A DNA stretch of 64,000 bases from Corynebacterium jeikeium (GTDB lineage Bacteria > Actinomycetota > Actinomycetes > Mycobacteriales > Mycobacteriaceae), in NCBI GenBank assembly GCA_003955985.1, contig CP033784.1:124001-188000 (forward strand), written 5' to 3'. Made by a program: the position numbers and the translations under genes. The notes beneath the pieces were generated by a model. That model saw only the letters and a program-made list of their open reading frames with translations. It made no database searches and was not told where the DNA came from. Positions 39,846 through 49,899 of the stretch are shown here, one piece after another. Each line of letters starts with the position of its first letter. Positions within the stretch are counted from its first letter, which is position 1.

Positions 39846-40874
39846 CTAAAACTTCGTCCGCCCCGCACGCCACGCAATCAACGCAGGCAGGAGCTTGTCG
39901 ACGTCGTCGACGACAATAAGCGCATCGAGAAGCTCCGGCCGCACAAAACCCGCATCAACAACGTTGCGGAGCAGAGCCAACAGCGGCTCCCAAAAGCCCG
40001 AAGGACCCAGCAACGCCACCGGTTTGGCATGAATCCCCAGGTGCTGCTGGGTCCACACTTCGAAGAACTCCTCCAGCGTGCCCGCGCCGCCGGGGAGCGC
40101 AACAAAAGCATCGCCAAGCTCATACATGCGCGACTTGCGGTCGGCCATAGTCGCAACAGTTTCCAGGTGAGTCAGCCGCGGATGGGCAATTTCCTTCTTG
40201 ACCAGGACCTCGGGGATGACACCGGTGACACTGCCGCCGTCGTCAAGCGACGCGTTAGCAACCGTGCCCATAAGACCAATCGCCGCGCCCCCGTAGACGA
40301 GCTCCACCCGATTTTCCGCGAGTGTCTGGCCGAGGCGTTCGGCGGTGACGCGCCAGGCGGGATCGTTGCCGAAGCCGGAGCCGCAGAAGACAGTCAGTGA
40401 CGACAGTGCGCGCTGTGGCTGCTCACGGCCAGCGGCAAGCTGGGGCAGCTCTTCGCGAAGCTTCGGCAGAGTGGTTTCGACCAGCATAGGGGCGATTTTC
40501 CCGGTCGGTAGCCAGGGGTCGAGCCAGCGGACCTCTTCAATTTCGGCGTGGGGCTGAACGTTCGCCAGCTCATCGGTGAACTCGCCGACATAGCGCACAT
40601 GGTGGCCGACGACCTCGAAGCCCGCCTCGTTGGCGGCGGCCGCACGGGCGATATTCCACGGACGCAACAGCGATAGGTCGATGTCCACGCCGAGCTCCTC
40701 GGAGACCTCGCGAGCGGCGGTGACCTCCGGGCGATCGACGGACTCACCCGGCTCGAACTTCCCGCCGGGCAGCATGAACGTATCCGTACCCCGCTTACGA
40801 ACGCACAAAACCCGTCCCACCGGGTCAGTCACAACCATTGCGGCGACAACGATGGAACGGGTTTGTGCAGTCAC
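39846..40874 (-). CDS. Fusion of a Nudix hydrolase and a LOG-family phosphoribohydrolase
   Basis: Residues 1-140 form a Nudix domain ([12 protein letters not shown] ... [13 protein letters not shown]). The Nudix box has three extra residues between its first Glu and the REVxEE core compared with the standard spacing. Residues 160-342 form a TIGR00730/LOG Rossmann domain: [56 protein letters not shown]-type region with the key [9 protein letters not shown]. LOG enzymes release adenine-type bases from nucleoside monophosphates; a joined Nudix domain might process related nucleotides. GTG start with AAGGAG 5 bases away, inside a hairpin. Same strand as embC. Confidence 0.88.
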   Translation of the reverse strand: [342 protein letters not shown]

Positions 40875-40904
40875 TCGGTCTCCTTAGGTGAAGGAGGCAC
40901 CGAG
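40874..40904 (-). promoter_or_regulatory. Hairpin that hides the Shine-Dalgarno site and start of the Nudix-LOG gene
   Basis: On the minus strand CTCGGT-GC-CTCCTT pairs with AAGGAG-ACCGAG around a 5-base loop: 12 pairs with a 2-base bulge. The 3' arm is the ribosome-binding AAGGAG (40880-40885) and reaches the GTG start. The structure begins about 10 bases after the embC stop. It may attenuate transcription from embC or block translation until opened by ribosomes, protein or temperature. No T-run follows, so simple termination is less likely. Confidence 0.55.
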
Positions 40905-40914
40905 GCTCTTTCGC

Positions 40915-43900
40915 CTAGGGATCCTTCACAATCATCTTCCCGGGCGAGTATAGACCCGAGCGAGTGATATCTTCATACTCAATTTCGGCGACATCCGGCT
41001 TGACCTTGTCCTTATTCGGACGCGGCGAGAGCTTCTCGACGGAACCCCAGTCGCGGCGCCAGTCGTTCTTGAGGTAAGTCGGTACGGACGTAGCCTCATT
41101 CACAGCGTCGGAGAATCCGAGCGGACCACCGCCATCGACCGACTGCCAGACATCTGCACCGACGACCTTCAGGCCACGGTCCGGAGTGATGCGGTACTCC
41201 GGAAGCTCTGCGACACCTGCGTAGTGGTCGAACGGACGCTGGCACGGGAACTGGAAGGCAACCGGCCAGTCCGGGATAGTCGCAGTTTCCGGCGAAATGA
41301 CATCAGTCATCGACTGCAGCTCGGCCAGGCGCGGCGGGGTCAGTGCCAGCCACTGATCCTCGGAGACGTCATTGTCCTCCGCGACCAGTCGCACAGCGGT
41401 CGCTCCCTCTGGGATCTCCTCGGTCAGGAAGCGCAGGTTACGCCAGGTCGGAGCAGGGCCGATATCAATCGGCTCCGACTCGGAGAGGACCTCGAAGCCA
41501 TCCTCGTCGCCGCCCTTGCGACCGTACTCTGCCACCAGCTTGCGACCCTGCTGAGCCACACCGTTGATGTCGTGGTGGAAGATACGGCCAGCCGCCGATA
41601 CGACGAGTAGCGGGTGGTCCTCGTCAATCTCAGGCAGCTGGAACCAGGAAGTTTCCAGGCTTGCAGGACGCTGAATGTCCTCGGAGTAGGAGCCAAGCAC
41701 CGGCACCTTATCCGGATCCAAGCCAAATGGCAGCTCGACCTGCGAGCCGTTGACACCCTTGTCGGCGCGCTTGCCGCCGTCGGTGCCCGACGCGGAACCG
41801 CCCTCAACTGTGGCTTCCGGATCAGTAGATTGATCATCAGTGTCGGCAGTACTTGCCTGGCTCTGGCTGGCGTCCACAGCTTCGGCCTTCATATTTGACG
41901 GGACGCCGTTCGGGTCGAAGCCACGGTTCTTGCCGCCACCGCGCAACGATTCCGCTAGCGGCTTGCCATCGACGGTATTCAGGAAGCCATCGTTCGGATC
42001 GGTTTCCATCAGCACATCGCTCGCCATATTACATGTCTGACCAGCCAAGGAGCGGATATTACCAGCGGCGACCGAGTATGCCGGGTACTGCGATACTGCG
42101 CCCTTGCCCAGTGAAGCCACCATGAACATCGTCACCAGCAGCGTCGTCACTGCAATCGGGGACGATGCAACTGCATTGATGCGGCGCGCGCGTGCCGACT
42201 TTTCCTGCGACTTCGGCTTGGTGCGGAACTCCTGGACGAAGTTCATTACGGCACCAGCCAGCAGCAGTAGCAAGGCTAGAGCCAATACTGCTGAACCCAG
42301 CTGGTGGCCGCGCAACTGAATAGTCTTGTCGAACCACGGCACACCGTAGGACGACACATACCACCAGCCGTTAATGCCCATCAGCGAGAAAGCGAGGATG
42401 AAGGTGATACCACCGGCAAAGAACAGCTGGTTGCGCGGGTTACCTGCTACCCAATGGCTAATGGCCATGGCGGCAAGTGCTGCCAGGGAAGCCGCGATGC
42501 CCGCGTACACGCCGAAGTGGTGCGTCCACTTTGTCGGCGTGAAGGTCAGGAAGAACATGGTGCCGATGAACATGAACACCAGGCGTGCCGACGGGCCGGC
42601 CAGAGCCCCCGGAACGGTGCGGTGACGAAGCAGCGCGGCAATCGTGATGGTCAAGCACGCCAGTGCAATCAGAACTGGGAAACGACGCGGGAAGGCGCCG
42701 TCGACCGACTGCAGCACCAGCCAGTAGTAGCGGACGTACTCGTTGTACCAAGGCTCCGACGGGCCGATGATGCTGCGGACGCGAATGGACTCGCGGACCG
42801 TGGCCAAAGTCTGGTCGCCGAAGACACCGACCAAGATTGCGGTGCCCGCAGCCAGGAACGGCGCAATCTGCATCAGTGGGGCCTGCCAACCACCACCGAG
42901 AGCCTTATGGCGCTCAACGACAATGCGCACCAGCATCGGGATGCCTGCGAGCAGGGCAGCAACTGCCATTAGGCCCGTTGGGCCCGAGCCCAGTGCCAGC
43001 GTGGCGATAACCACTGCGACTGCAGCTGGCAGCAGGCGTCGAGTCAGAATTGCGCGCTCAATGAATACCCAGGTCAGCAGGGATCCCAGAGCAATGACCG
43101 GCTCCGGGCGCAGTCCGTTGTTGTACGGCAGCCAGAAGGCCAATAGCACACCAGCAGCAGACCAGTAGGCCACCCGGCGCTGGGCAATCTTCTCGCCGAG
43201 GCGTGGGATAACCATTCGGGAAATAATGAACCACACCAGCAGTGCGGACAGCAGCGCCGGTAGTCGCATCCACAGTGACGAGGTGGACACCTTCACCATC
43301 AGCGACAGCAGGTCGTAGTAAGGGCTGCCGAACGGTGACTCAGGCGCGCCGAACCAACGGTAGTAGTTCGCCATGTAGCCCGACTCGTCGGAGACGCGCG
43401 CCATGGTGAAGATGTAACCGTCATCGGAGGTGTTGCCACCGATGAAGTGCCAAACAACCAAAATCGTGCCGACCAGGATGTCCAGCGGAGTCGGCTTCAA
43501 CGCACCGCGCTTGAACAGCGGAGTGAAAGGGGAACCATCAATACGGTCAATGCGAGCCAACGCGACCAGGGAAGCCAGCGTCAGAAGCAGACCCAAGTAC
43601 ATGACGATGTACTTCACCACTGTCGGGTGTGAGGTGTAGCGGGAGTCGATGTTCATGTGGACATCGAGTCCATCGGCTACGGCCTTGGCCGCGTCGCCGT
43701 CAGCGGGCAGGTCAGTGTAGATACCGGTGACCTGCGGACGGTAATCGCCGTGTGTGGTGGCGGTGAGCTTCTCACCATCTGAGTTCTTGGCGCCGTCGAT
43801 GTTGACGGTGGTCTCATGCTCGTTTGAGCGGATCTCCAGGATCTTGCCCTTGTTGCTGGCAAGCTCCTTTTTATCCAGGCTCATCACCACGCTGTCGCGC

Positions 43901-44313
43901 AGAATGACGTCGAGGCCGTCCTTGCCCGAACGCACCATCAGGCCCCGTTTGGTCGGCTTATCCGCGGTCGGGGGGATAGTCGACAACAGGGTCGTCCGTT
44001 TGTCGGAAAGTTCATCCGTCAGGGACAGAGGCAGATCGATGCTCAGATCCAACGGTGCCTGCGCCATAAGCGGTGCATCCACTGAGTTCAGTGTGTCGCG
44101 CTGAGGCCAAGACACGGAGGACTGAGTATTCACGACCGGGAGGAACGGTGTGATGACAAAGCAAATGAAACCGACGATTCCAGCGATAATCGCTGTCCAA
44201 CGAGTCAGTGTCGTAGGAGAGGGGCCGTCCATAGGCGGTCTCTCCACGCGGTCGATGGTCACTTCGGGTGAGCCGTCGACACTTTCTTTGATTTCTTTAG
44301 TTTCGGCAGTCAC
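40915..44313 (-). CDS. embC: Arabinosyltransferase EmbC/Emb
   Basis: A large GT-C glycosyltransferase of about 1132 residues extending arabinan on the galactan with decaprenyl-phospho-arabinose. About 13 helices are seen; the first external loop is a domain with beta strands, the catalytic pair is in GGNTSDDGYIF near residue 300, and the C-terminal 350 residues form an external carbohydrate-binding domain. The low-complexity stretch (Ala-Ser-Asp-Gly) near residues 820-860 is an insert. The GTG at 44313 is chosen because TAGTAT lies 8 bases before it; there is no ribosome-binding site, so the message is probably leaderless. Confidence 0.94.
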   Translation of the reverse strand: MTAETKEIKESVDGSPEVTIDRVERPPMDGPSPTTLTRWTAIIAGIVGFICFVITPFLPVVNTQSSVSWPQRDTLNSVDAPLMAQAPLDLSIDLPLSLTDELSDKRTTLLSTIPPTADKPTKRGLMVRSGKDGLDVILRDSVVMSLDKKELASNKGKILEIRSNEHETTVNIDGAKNSDGEKLTATTHGDYRPQVTGIYTDLPADGDAAKAVADGLDVHMNIDSRYTSHPTVVKYIVMYLGLLLTLASLVALARIDRIDGSPFTPLFKRGALKPTPLDILVGTILVVWHFIGGNTSDDGYIFTMARVSDESGYMANYYRWFGAPESPFGSPYYDLLSLMVKVSTSSLWMRLPALLSALLVWFIISRMVIPRLGEKIAQRRVAYWSAAGVLLAFWLPYNNGLRPEPVIALGSLLTWVFIERAILTRRLLPAAVAVVIATLALGSGPTGLMAVAALLAGIPMLVRIVVERHKALGGGWQAPLMQIAPFLAAGTAILVGVFGDQTLATVRESIRVRSIIGPSEPWYNEYVRYYWLVLQSVDGAFPRRFPVLIALACLTITIAALLRHRTVPGALAGPSARLVFMFIGTMFFLTFTPTKWTHHFGVYAGIAASLAALAAMAISHWVAGNPRNQLFFAGGITFILAFSLMGINGWWYVSSYGVPWFDKTIQLRGHQLGSAVLALALLLLLAGAVMNFVQEFRTKPKSQEKSARARRINAVASSPIAVTTLLVTMFMVASLGKGAVSQYPAYSVAAGNIRSLAGQTCNMASDVLMETDPNDGFLNTVDGKPLAESLRGGGKNRGFDPNGVPSNMKAEAVDASQSQASTADTDDQSTDPEATVEGGSASGTDGGKRADKGVNGSQVELPFGLDPDKVPVLGSYSEDIQRPASLETSWFQLPEIDEDHPLLVVSAAGRIFHHDINGVAQQGRKLVAEYGRKGGDEDGFEVLSESEPIDIGPAPTWRNLRFLTEEIPEGATAVRLVAEDNDVSEDQWLALTPPRLAELQSMTDVISPETATIPDWPVAFQFPCQRPFDHYAGVAELPEYRITPDRGLKVVGADVWQSVDGGGPLGFSDAVNEATSVPTYLKNDWRRDWGSVEKLSPRPNKDKVKPDVAEIEYEDITRSGLYSPGKMIVKDP

Positions 44314-44445
44314 AAGGAAAGATACTACGGTAATTGGCGTTTTTCTTTGAGTTTGCAACGCGAAAGTTACATCACAGTTTCCACATTAGTAACAGGAATC
44401 ACGTTTACAGCAGGGGATAGCCGCCCAATACCTACTTGCGAATAC

Positions 44446-46467
44446 CTACTTGCGAACCGCCACTACGAACGGGCCGACCTGGTTTAGCTCCCAGTGCTTC
44501 TCAAATGCAGAGCGGGCAAAATTCAGGCTCCGGAAGACCACATTCGGATTGTTCGGATAGATATCATCCGCGATGTCCAACGTCAGTGGAGCGGCATCCT
44601 CGCCATCAGGTGTCTCAACCTCGCCCCGCAGCACAATGGCATCCGGTCCGCGCCACGGCGTTGCATCCATGGCCTGCACGAGCTCATCGGGATCGCGAAT
44701 CTCCGACCATTCCTCCAATGCCTGATTACGGCGGTCAAACTCACCCAGAGGGTTAGCGTAGTGGCTGGTCAGTGCCTGGAATCCATACCAGGGATAGAGT
44801 GCTTGGAAATTCTTCTCATCCGTCAGCACCACTGTCTGGGCCGGATCGAGCCCGGCCTCCTTCAGCGTTTGGTCCACCGCTGAGTACCACGCCCCGGCAT
44901 TCGGTGGGAAGCGGTCCGCGCGCTCGCCGTTACCGTCGGTGTCGGTATGCGCCAAGTCGATGGCACCATGCAACTTATTCGGAATCGACTGCGCGTAGCC
45001 AATGCCCGCCAGCAGCAAGACTGCCGCCATTACCGCGGAAACGCGCTTGGCAATGTGAGCTGGTGCCGCCTGCGGCCAATACTTCTCGATGCCGTTGAGA
45101 CGGGCGTCGGCAAGCGCGACCACACCAGCCGCGATCAGCATGAACGTAATCGGTGCGGTGAGGCGGAACCCCAGCAGCGTGCGTCCGAGCAGCGTCGCCA
45201 CCATCGAGGCCACTACCCAGCCATAGAGCACCAGCGTGCCCAGGCCGAGCGCGCGGGCATCCGGCTCCGTGGCGCTGACCAGCATGCGCACGACGCCGAT
45301 GAAACACAGCACACCGATTACGCTGGCGGCGAGCATCGGCAAAGGCAGCTGCGCACCCTCCGGGGGCAGGTAGTGCGTCGCTGTCGCGCCCGAGCGCGGT
45401 GCCCCTGTCGCAACCGCCAGCATGTACGGCCCCCACACCGTCGCCGCAATCAGCATCGATCCCACGCCCATAATGATCAGACGCACTACAGGCATCCAAG
45501 AGCTTGACGACGTCCACGCGACCACGGCCAACACGACCACAATAAGCGCGCCTACGGCAGTGTAAAGAGTGTAGAAAGTCGCAGAAATACCCAGGAAGAC
45601 GAGCACGCCAAACATGGCGGACCAGGCGCCGGTGAGACCGCGCCAGGCCATCACGGTCATCGCCGGAAGACCCATAGCAACGACTGCGGCGTAGGGCTCA
45701 TCGGCGACAGTGGCCAGGGCGACGGCCGTGGTTGTCAGCGCAATGCCAGTGGCTACGGGCAGGGAGCCACTCAGGCGTTGCCACACCGGAACCAAAACAC
45801 AGCCAGCAGCGGCGAGTGTAATCAACGCCCAGGGCTGGAAGACCTCCCAGCCGGCAATGCCAAGAATATTGGCCAGGCGTCCGCCCAGGAAGAACCAACC
45901 AGCGGGGTAGAAAGACGGGATGTCGATGTACGACATGTCGTGCAGGCCAGGCTCCGAGGCCATCCTGGTGAGGTATTCGGTGCGGAACTCCTGGTCGACA
46001 GACAGACCGTCCAACCACAGCTTGGTCGAGCCCATCGGTAGGCCGACGGCAGAGACCACCAAAATGGCCGGTGACATGTAAGCCATCAGATACGTCAACC
46101 ACGTTAGCCATCGGGGGCGATTATCTTTGCCCTTGGTGGCGAAGAAATACAGCAGGACGGTGGTGAGCGTCAGAGTGATGACAATCATCGCTGTTGCGAC
46201 CGCCCTGGTCAGCTGCGAGCCGCCAAAGGCCGGCAGCGACAGGCGGTGGAACACAAACCAGGACACTAGAGCGATAACCGAACCGCCCACAAGCGCTGCG
46301 AACAGGTAGGTCAGAGCAGCCTTGAGGGAGAGCTGGTCATCGTTGAAGATTTCGTAGCGATCTTCGTCAACCAGCTCACTGTAGGATCGTGCGCCCGTTG
46401 TGTTGGCGCTAGTGTTGTCGGCACCCGTGGTGTCAGCGCTCGAGGTTTCGGCCTGCTTGTCTACCAT
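44446..46467 (-). CDS. aftA: Galactan 5-O-arabinofuranosyltransferase
   Basis: A 673-residue multi-pass protein with about eleven helices, adding the first arabinose to the galactan chain. The external loop after the first helices has STKLWLDGLSVDQEFRTEYLTRM and DIPSFYPAGWFFLGGR, conserved in AftA, and the last 200 residues form a soluble external domain (ADRFPPNAGAWY, LYPWYGFQ, NPLGEFDRR). GAGGG stands before the ATG. It lies between embC and dprE2, the usual actinobacterial order. Confidence 0.92.
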   Translation of the reverse strand: MVDKQAETSSADTTGADNTSANTTGARSYSELVDEDRYEIFNDDQLSLKAALTYLFAALVGGSVIALVSWFVFHRLSLPAFGGSQLTRAVATAMIVITLTLTTVLLYFFATKGKDNRPRWLTWLTYLMAYMSPAILVVSAVGLPMGSTKLWLDGLSVDQEFRTEYLTRMASEPGLHDMSYIDIPSFYPAGWFFLGGRLANILGIAGWEVFQPWALITLAAAGCVLVPVWQRLSGSLPVATGIALTTTAVALATVADEPYAAVVAMGLPAMTVMAWRGLTGAWSAMFGVLVFLGISATFYTLYTAVGALIVVVLAVVAWTSSSSWMPVVRLIIMGVGSMLIAATVWGPYMLAVATGAPRSGATATHYLPPEGAQLPLPMLAASVIGVLCFIGVVRMLVSATEPDARALGLGTLVLYGWVVASMVATLLGRTLLGFRLTAPITFMLIAAGVVALADARLNGIEKYWPQAAPAHIAKRVSAVMAAVLLLAGIGYAQSIPNKLHGAIDLAHTDTDGNGERADRFPPNAGAWYSAVDQTLKEAGLDPAQTVVLTDEKNFQALYPWYGFQALTSHYANPLGEFDRRNQALEEWSEIRDPDELVQAMDATPWRGPDAIVLRGEVETPDGEDAAPLTLDIADDIYPNNPNVVFRSLNFARSAFEKHWELNQVGPFVVAVRK

Positions 46468-46577
46468 GCCCTCAAGTTTTGCACAGGAACCGGACTCCGA
46501 CGAACGGCGGAGCTAAAGGTGGGTACGTCAGCCCGTCAAGCTCCGCTGAGTTCTATCAAGTCCCCCGAGTCTTACTT

Positions 46578-47339
46578 TTAAATCGGCAGCTTCTTGAAGA
46601 TCGGGCGCGGAATGTGCTTCAGCACCATCATCACCAGCTGGAATGCCGGCGGAGCCCAGACCAATGTCTTACCGGCCTCGACGGACTTCACCGCGAGCTT
46701 GGCGACATCTTCCTTGTTCACAGTCAGCGGGGCCTCGTCCACGTCAGCGGACATACGGGTACGGACCTGACCAGGGCGGATAACCAGGGTCTTGACGCCG
46801 TACTCCTCCAGGGCCTCGCCCAGGTTCAGGTAGAAACCATCCAGGCCGGCCTTGGTGGAACCGTAGACAAAGTTGGAGCGGCGCACACGCTCACCAGCGA
46901 CGGAGGACATGGCAATGAACTGGCCATGACCCTGCGCCTTGAACTTCTGACCAACCAGAACACCCATCGACATCGCGCCGGTGTAGTTGATGTTCGCAGC
47001 CAGGACGGCCTTGCGCTGGTTCTGCCAGAGCTCCTCGGCGTCGCCAAGCATGCCGAACGCGACGATGCAGATATCCACGTCGCCGTCGGCAAATGCCTTA
47101 TCGACGACCTCCGGGTGGGAGTCGAAGTCCGTTGCGTCGAAGTCGAGGGTGACCACCTCGGAAGCGCCGGCGGCCTTCATCTTTTCAGCGGAGGCCTCGC
47201 GCAGCGGATCGTTCGGCAGGGAAGCCAGGATGACCTTGGCCGGGCCCTTCTTCAGGAACTCGGCGGTAATGGCCAGACCGATTTCACTAGTGCCGCCGAG
47301 CAGTAGGATGGACTGGGCAGCGCCTACAGCATTAATCAT
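46578..47339 (-). CDS. dprE2: Decaprenylphosphoryl-2-keto-ribose reductase
   Basis: Short-chain dehydrogenase of 253 residues ([12 protein letters not shown] nucleotide motif, [25 protein letters not shown] with catalytic Ser, Tyr and Lys). It reduces the keto-intermediate made by DprE1 to decaprenyl-phospho-arabinose, the donor for AftA and EmbC. GAGAGG stands before the ATG, 25 bases after dprE1, so the two form an operon. Confidence 0.95.
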   Translation of the reverse strand: MINAVGAAQSILLLGGTSEIGLAITAEFLKKGPAKVILASLPNDPLREASAEKMKAAGASEVVTLDFDATDFDSHPEVVDKAFADGDVDICIVAFGMLGDAEELWQNQRKAVLAANINYTGAMSMGVLVGQKFKAQGHGQFIAMSSVAGERVRRSNFVYGSTKAGLDGFYLNLGEALEEYGVKTLVIRPGQVRTRMSADVDEAPLTVNKEDVAKLAVKSVEAGKTLVWAPPAFQLVMMVLKHIPRPIFKKLPI

Positions 47340-47364
47340 TGGGGCTTAAATCCTCTCGGTTCTT

Positions 47365-48834
47365 TTAGTGCAGTTCCAGTCGACGCGACATGTCAGAGGC
47401 GAAGACACCGTGTGGGTCAATCTCATTGCGGGTGTCCAGCCAGCTCTGCATCTCGGGGTACATCTGGTGGAAGTTAGCGGCGGAAGTGCGCGACTCCTTG
47501 GCCAGGTAGAGGCGGCCGCCGAACTCCATGACGCGCTTATCCAAATCATCGAGGAAGGCGCCGAGACCCGGTTTGATCGGGAAGTCCACGCAGACGTTCC
47601 AACCCGGCATCGGGTAGGACAGCGGAGCGCGGTTACCCTCGCCGAACAGCTTGAATACGTTCAGTGCCGAGTAGTGGCCGGAGCGCTGGATATCGCGGAC
47701 AATCTCCTTGAACGGCTCGACGGCCTCGCGCGGAACAACGAACTGGTACTGCAGGAAGCCCTTGGAACCATATCCGCGGTTCCACTCGCCGATGAGATCC
47801 AGCGGCTGGTAGAACTGCGTGAGGTTTTGCACCTGGTTGCGGTAGGTACCGGACTTCAGCCACCACAGCTCACCAATGCTGATCATGGTCAGCTTGTTCA
47901 TGGTGAAGGACGGGAAAATATCCGGCACAGTCACCAGCTGTGGAGCGTTGAACTTCAGCGGATCTTTGGCCAGCTTCGGGGCGTATTCCTCCAGCTGAGC
48001 CAAGGTTGCCAGCGAACCGCGGGAAATTGCGGCGCGTCCCAGCTTCGGCTCCGGTGAGATGGCGTCGAACCACGCGGAAGAGTAGGTGAAGTTCTCCTCG
48101 GAGCCATCGGAGTGGAACTCGATGGTCTCGTCCAGAGTGTGGGTCATGTCGCCGTCAGCGATGAAGTAGGCCGTCTCGGTCTTGGTCATCTTGATCCGAG
48201 CGCGGACAATAATGCCGGTCAGGCCCATGCCGCCGACAGTTGCCCAGAACAACTTGCCGTCCGGGTCATCTGCAGAGCCCTCCGGCTCGAGATGCAGAAT
48301 ACGACCGTCGGCGACCAGCAGCTCCATCGACAGCACATGGTTGCCGAAGGAACCTGCGGAGTGGTGGTTTTTACCGTGAATGTCCGGGCCAATGGCACCA
48401 CCGATGGTGACCTGGCGAGTACCCGGCAGTACCGGCACCCACAGGCCGTAGGGCAGCGCGGCCTTCATCAGCTGGTCCAGCGTGACACCGCCGTCGACAT
48501 CAACAATCGCCGACTCCTGGTCAATGGAGTGGATTTTGTTGAGCTTCTGCATGTCGATGACAAGACCGCCCGAGTTCTGGGCGGGGTCGCCGTAGGAGCG
48601 GCCCATACCGCGGGCAATCACACCGCGGCGCAGGTGGGCAGGCTTGTCGGAGTTCTGGTCCGCGACAGCCTTGACGGCGTTAACGATTTCATCCAAGTCC
48701 GGCGTCGACAGCACCTGGGACTTAGCGGGGGCAGTACGACCCCAACCGGTCAGGGTCCTGGCTTCTGTGTGTACGGCTCCGTAGGCACCGTTCGAAGCAT
48801 CGGTGCTGGACTTGCCGTTAGTGTTAGTGGACAT
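47365..48834 (-). CDS. dprE1: Decaprenylphosphoryl-ribose 2-oxidase (FAD)
   Basis: An FAD oxidase of about 489 residues of the VAO family. The FAD part has [53 protein letters not shown], and the substrate part [11 protein letters not shown] with the Cys-containing [10 protein letters not shown], near the residue targeted by covalent benzothiazinone inhibitors in mycobacteria. It oxidises decaprenyl-phospho-ribose. The ATG at 48834 has TAGCCT 7 bases upstream (leaderless type); the frame is open further upstream without support. Confidence 0.95.
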   Translation of the reverse strand: MSTNTNGKSSTDASNGAYGAVHTEARTLTGWGRTAPAKSQVLSTPDLDEIVNAVKAVADQNSDKPAHLRRGVIARGMGRSYGDPAQNSGGLVIDMQKLNKIHSIDQESAIVDVDGGVTLDQLMKAALPYGLWVPVLPGTRQVTIGGAIGPDIHGKNHHSAGSFGNHVLSMELLVADGRILHLEPEGSADDPDGKLFWATVGGMGLTGIIVRARIKMTKTETAYFIADGDMTHTLDETIEFHSDGSEENFTYSSAWFDAISPEPKLGRAAISRGSLATLAQLEEYAPKLAKDPLKFNAPQLVTVPDIFPSFTMNKLTMISIGELWWLKSGTYRNQVQNLTQFYQPLDLIGEWNRGYGSKGFLQYQFVVPREAVEPFKEIVRDIQRSGHYSALNVFKLFGEGNRAPLSYPMPGWNVCVDFPIKPGLGAFLDDLDKRVMEFGGRLYLAKESRTSAANFHQMYPEMQSWLDTRNEIDPHGVFASDMSRRLELH

Positions 48835-48947
48835 CAAGGCTAGGCTACCCCTTTGCACTGGCTCCGTCGCCCGTGACGCTCCGAGGTGTTGGTCACGCTT
48901 GGGGCCGCGCACGGGTCGTCGGAAAGCGAGCGAAATGTACGGAGAGG

Positions 48948-49175
48948 CTATAGATCCATAATTTTTCGGATCTCTTCCGGCAGCATTTCCTGCGAGGTGA
49001 TCTGCGGGCCGTCGTAGGCCTCGAGTGCGCGGTAGACCTGTGCGCGCTCTGCGCTGTCGAGGATGGGCAGCTCCTCGGCGAATAGCATGACCATCTGGTT
49101 CGACAGCGGGGTGTTGGTGTACTCGGCGGCCATGTTGATGGTTTCGCGCGGCTTCTTCTTGAAAAAGTCGAACAT
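48948..49175 (-). CDS. Small conserved hypothetical protein (75 residues)
   Basis: A short charged protein starting [11 protein letters not shown], with [29 protein letters not shown] and a helix-rich C-terminus. No membrane segment or known motif is recognised. TAGCCT lies exactly 7 bases before the ATG, matching the leaderless pattern of its neighbours, and it is upstream of dprE1 on the same strand. A much longer frame on the same strand continues to 50399 but has the composition of an antisense shadow. Confidence 0.65.
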   Translation of the reverse strand: MFDFFKKKPRETINMAAEYTNTPLSNQMVMLFAEELPILDSAERAQVYRALEAYDGPQITSQEMLPEEIRKIMDL

Positions 49176-49227
49176 GCGATAAAGGCTACCCCGCTTCGAA
49201 TCCGTCACTCGCGATACCATCAACCTC

Positions 49228-49848
49228 ATGATGTCCACGCCTGCTGCTACTCCGCAGACCCTTGCCGTATGTAGTTCCACATCGCCCGTTGTCATTTGGC
49301 ATGTGGAGCTCTCGCCGTCCTTTGCAGGCGAGAGGTTGTCGGGTGCATGGCTGGTGGATCCGCTTGACGACGGAGCCCTGGAGACCGCCACCAATCTGCT
49401 CACCGGTTGCTTTGTTGCAACTGTGACCGCGGGCGATGGTGACGGTGACGCTGCGGCAGAGAGCGCTGAGGGTGCTGAGGGTGCGGACTTGCTATCGCAA
49501 GCGATTGAGCAGGCGGGGGCCACGGTGATTGACCTGCCGGCATCCGTGGCCGGCATTCGTGACCACATCGGACAGCTGCGCGCCGCCGCGAAGGAAGAGA
49601 AGGCCAAGCCCGGCAAGGGAAATCTGACGGAGCCGCGGTTTCCCAAGGTCAACGACGTGGAGGTTATTGATTTTCCGCATGTTGGCGAAAAGGTCGCAGG
49701 GCCGGTGCTGGGGCTTGCCCGCGGGGTAGAAGAGCTGGTGGCGCAGTGGACCGCGGTGGAGTCGCAGCGCCTGCGTCGCAAGTACTTGGTAGAGCCATGG
49801 GGTGCGGAGCCGCGCCAGATTCCGCTGGTAAAAACGCGCGCATTGTAG
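49228..49848 (+). CDS. Hypothetical protein
   Basis: 206 residues, not recognised. It has an alternating Ala/Gly/Asp/Glu stretch near residues 70-90, a central KEEKAKPGKG turn, and ends with VESQRLRRKYLVEPWGAEP. No signal or membrane segment is seen. TACCAT lies 7 bases before the first ATG; a second ATG follows at once. It diverges from the 75-residue gene, with the two promoters within about 50 bases. Confidence 0.6.
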   Translation: MMSTPAATPQTLAVCSSTSPVVIWHVELSPSFAGERLSGAWLVDPLDDGALETATNLLTGCFVATVTAGDGDGDAAAESAEGAEGADLLSQAIEQAGATVIDLPASVAGIRDHIGQLRAAAKEEKAKPGKGNLTEPRFPKVNDVEVIDFPHVGEKVAGPVLGLARGVEELVAQWTAVESQRLRRKYLVEPWGAEPRQIPLVKTRAL

Positions 49849-49899
49849 CGAGTTTTTGCTATCCAGGCCACATTGTTTTTCCTGCGTACGCTGTGAGGT

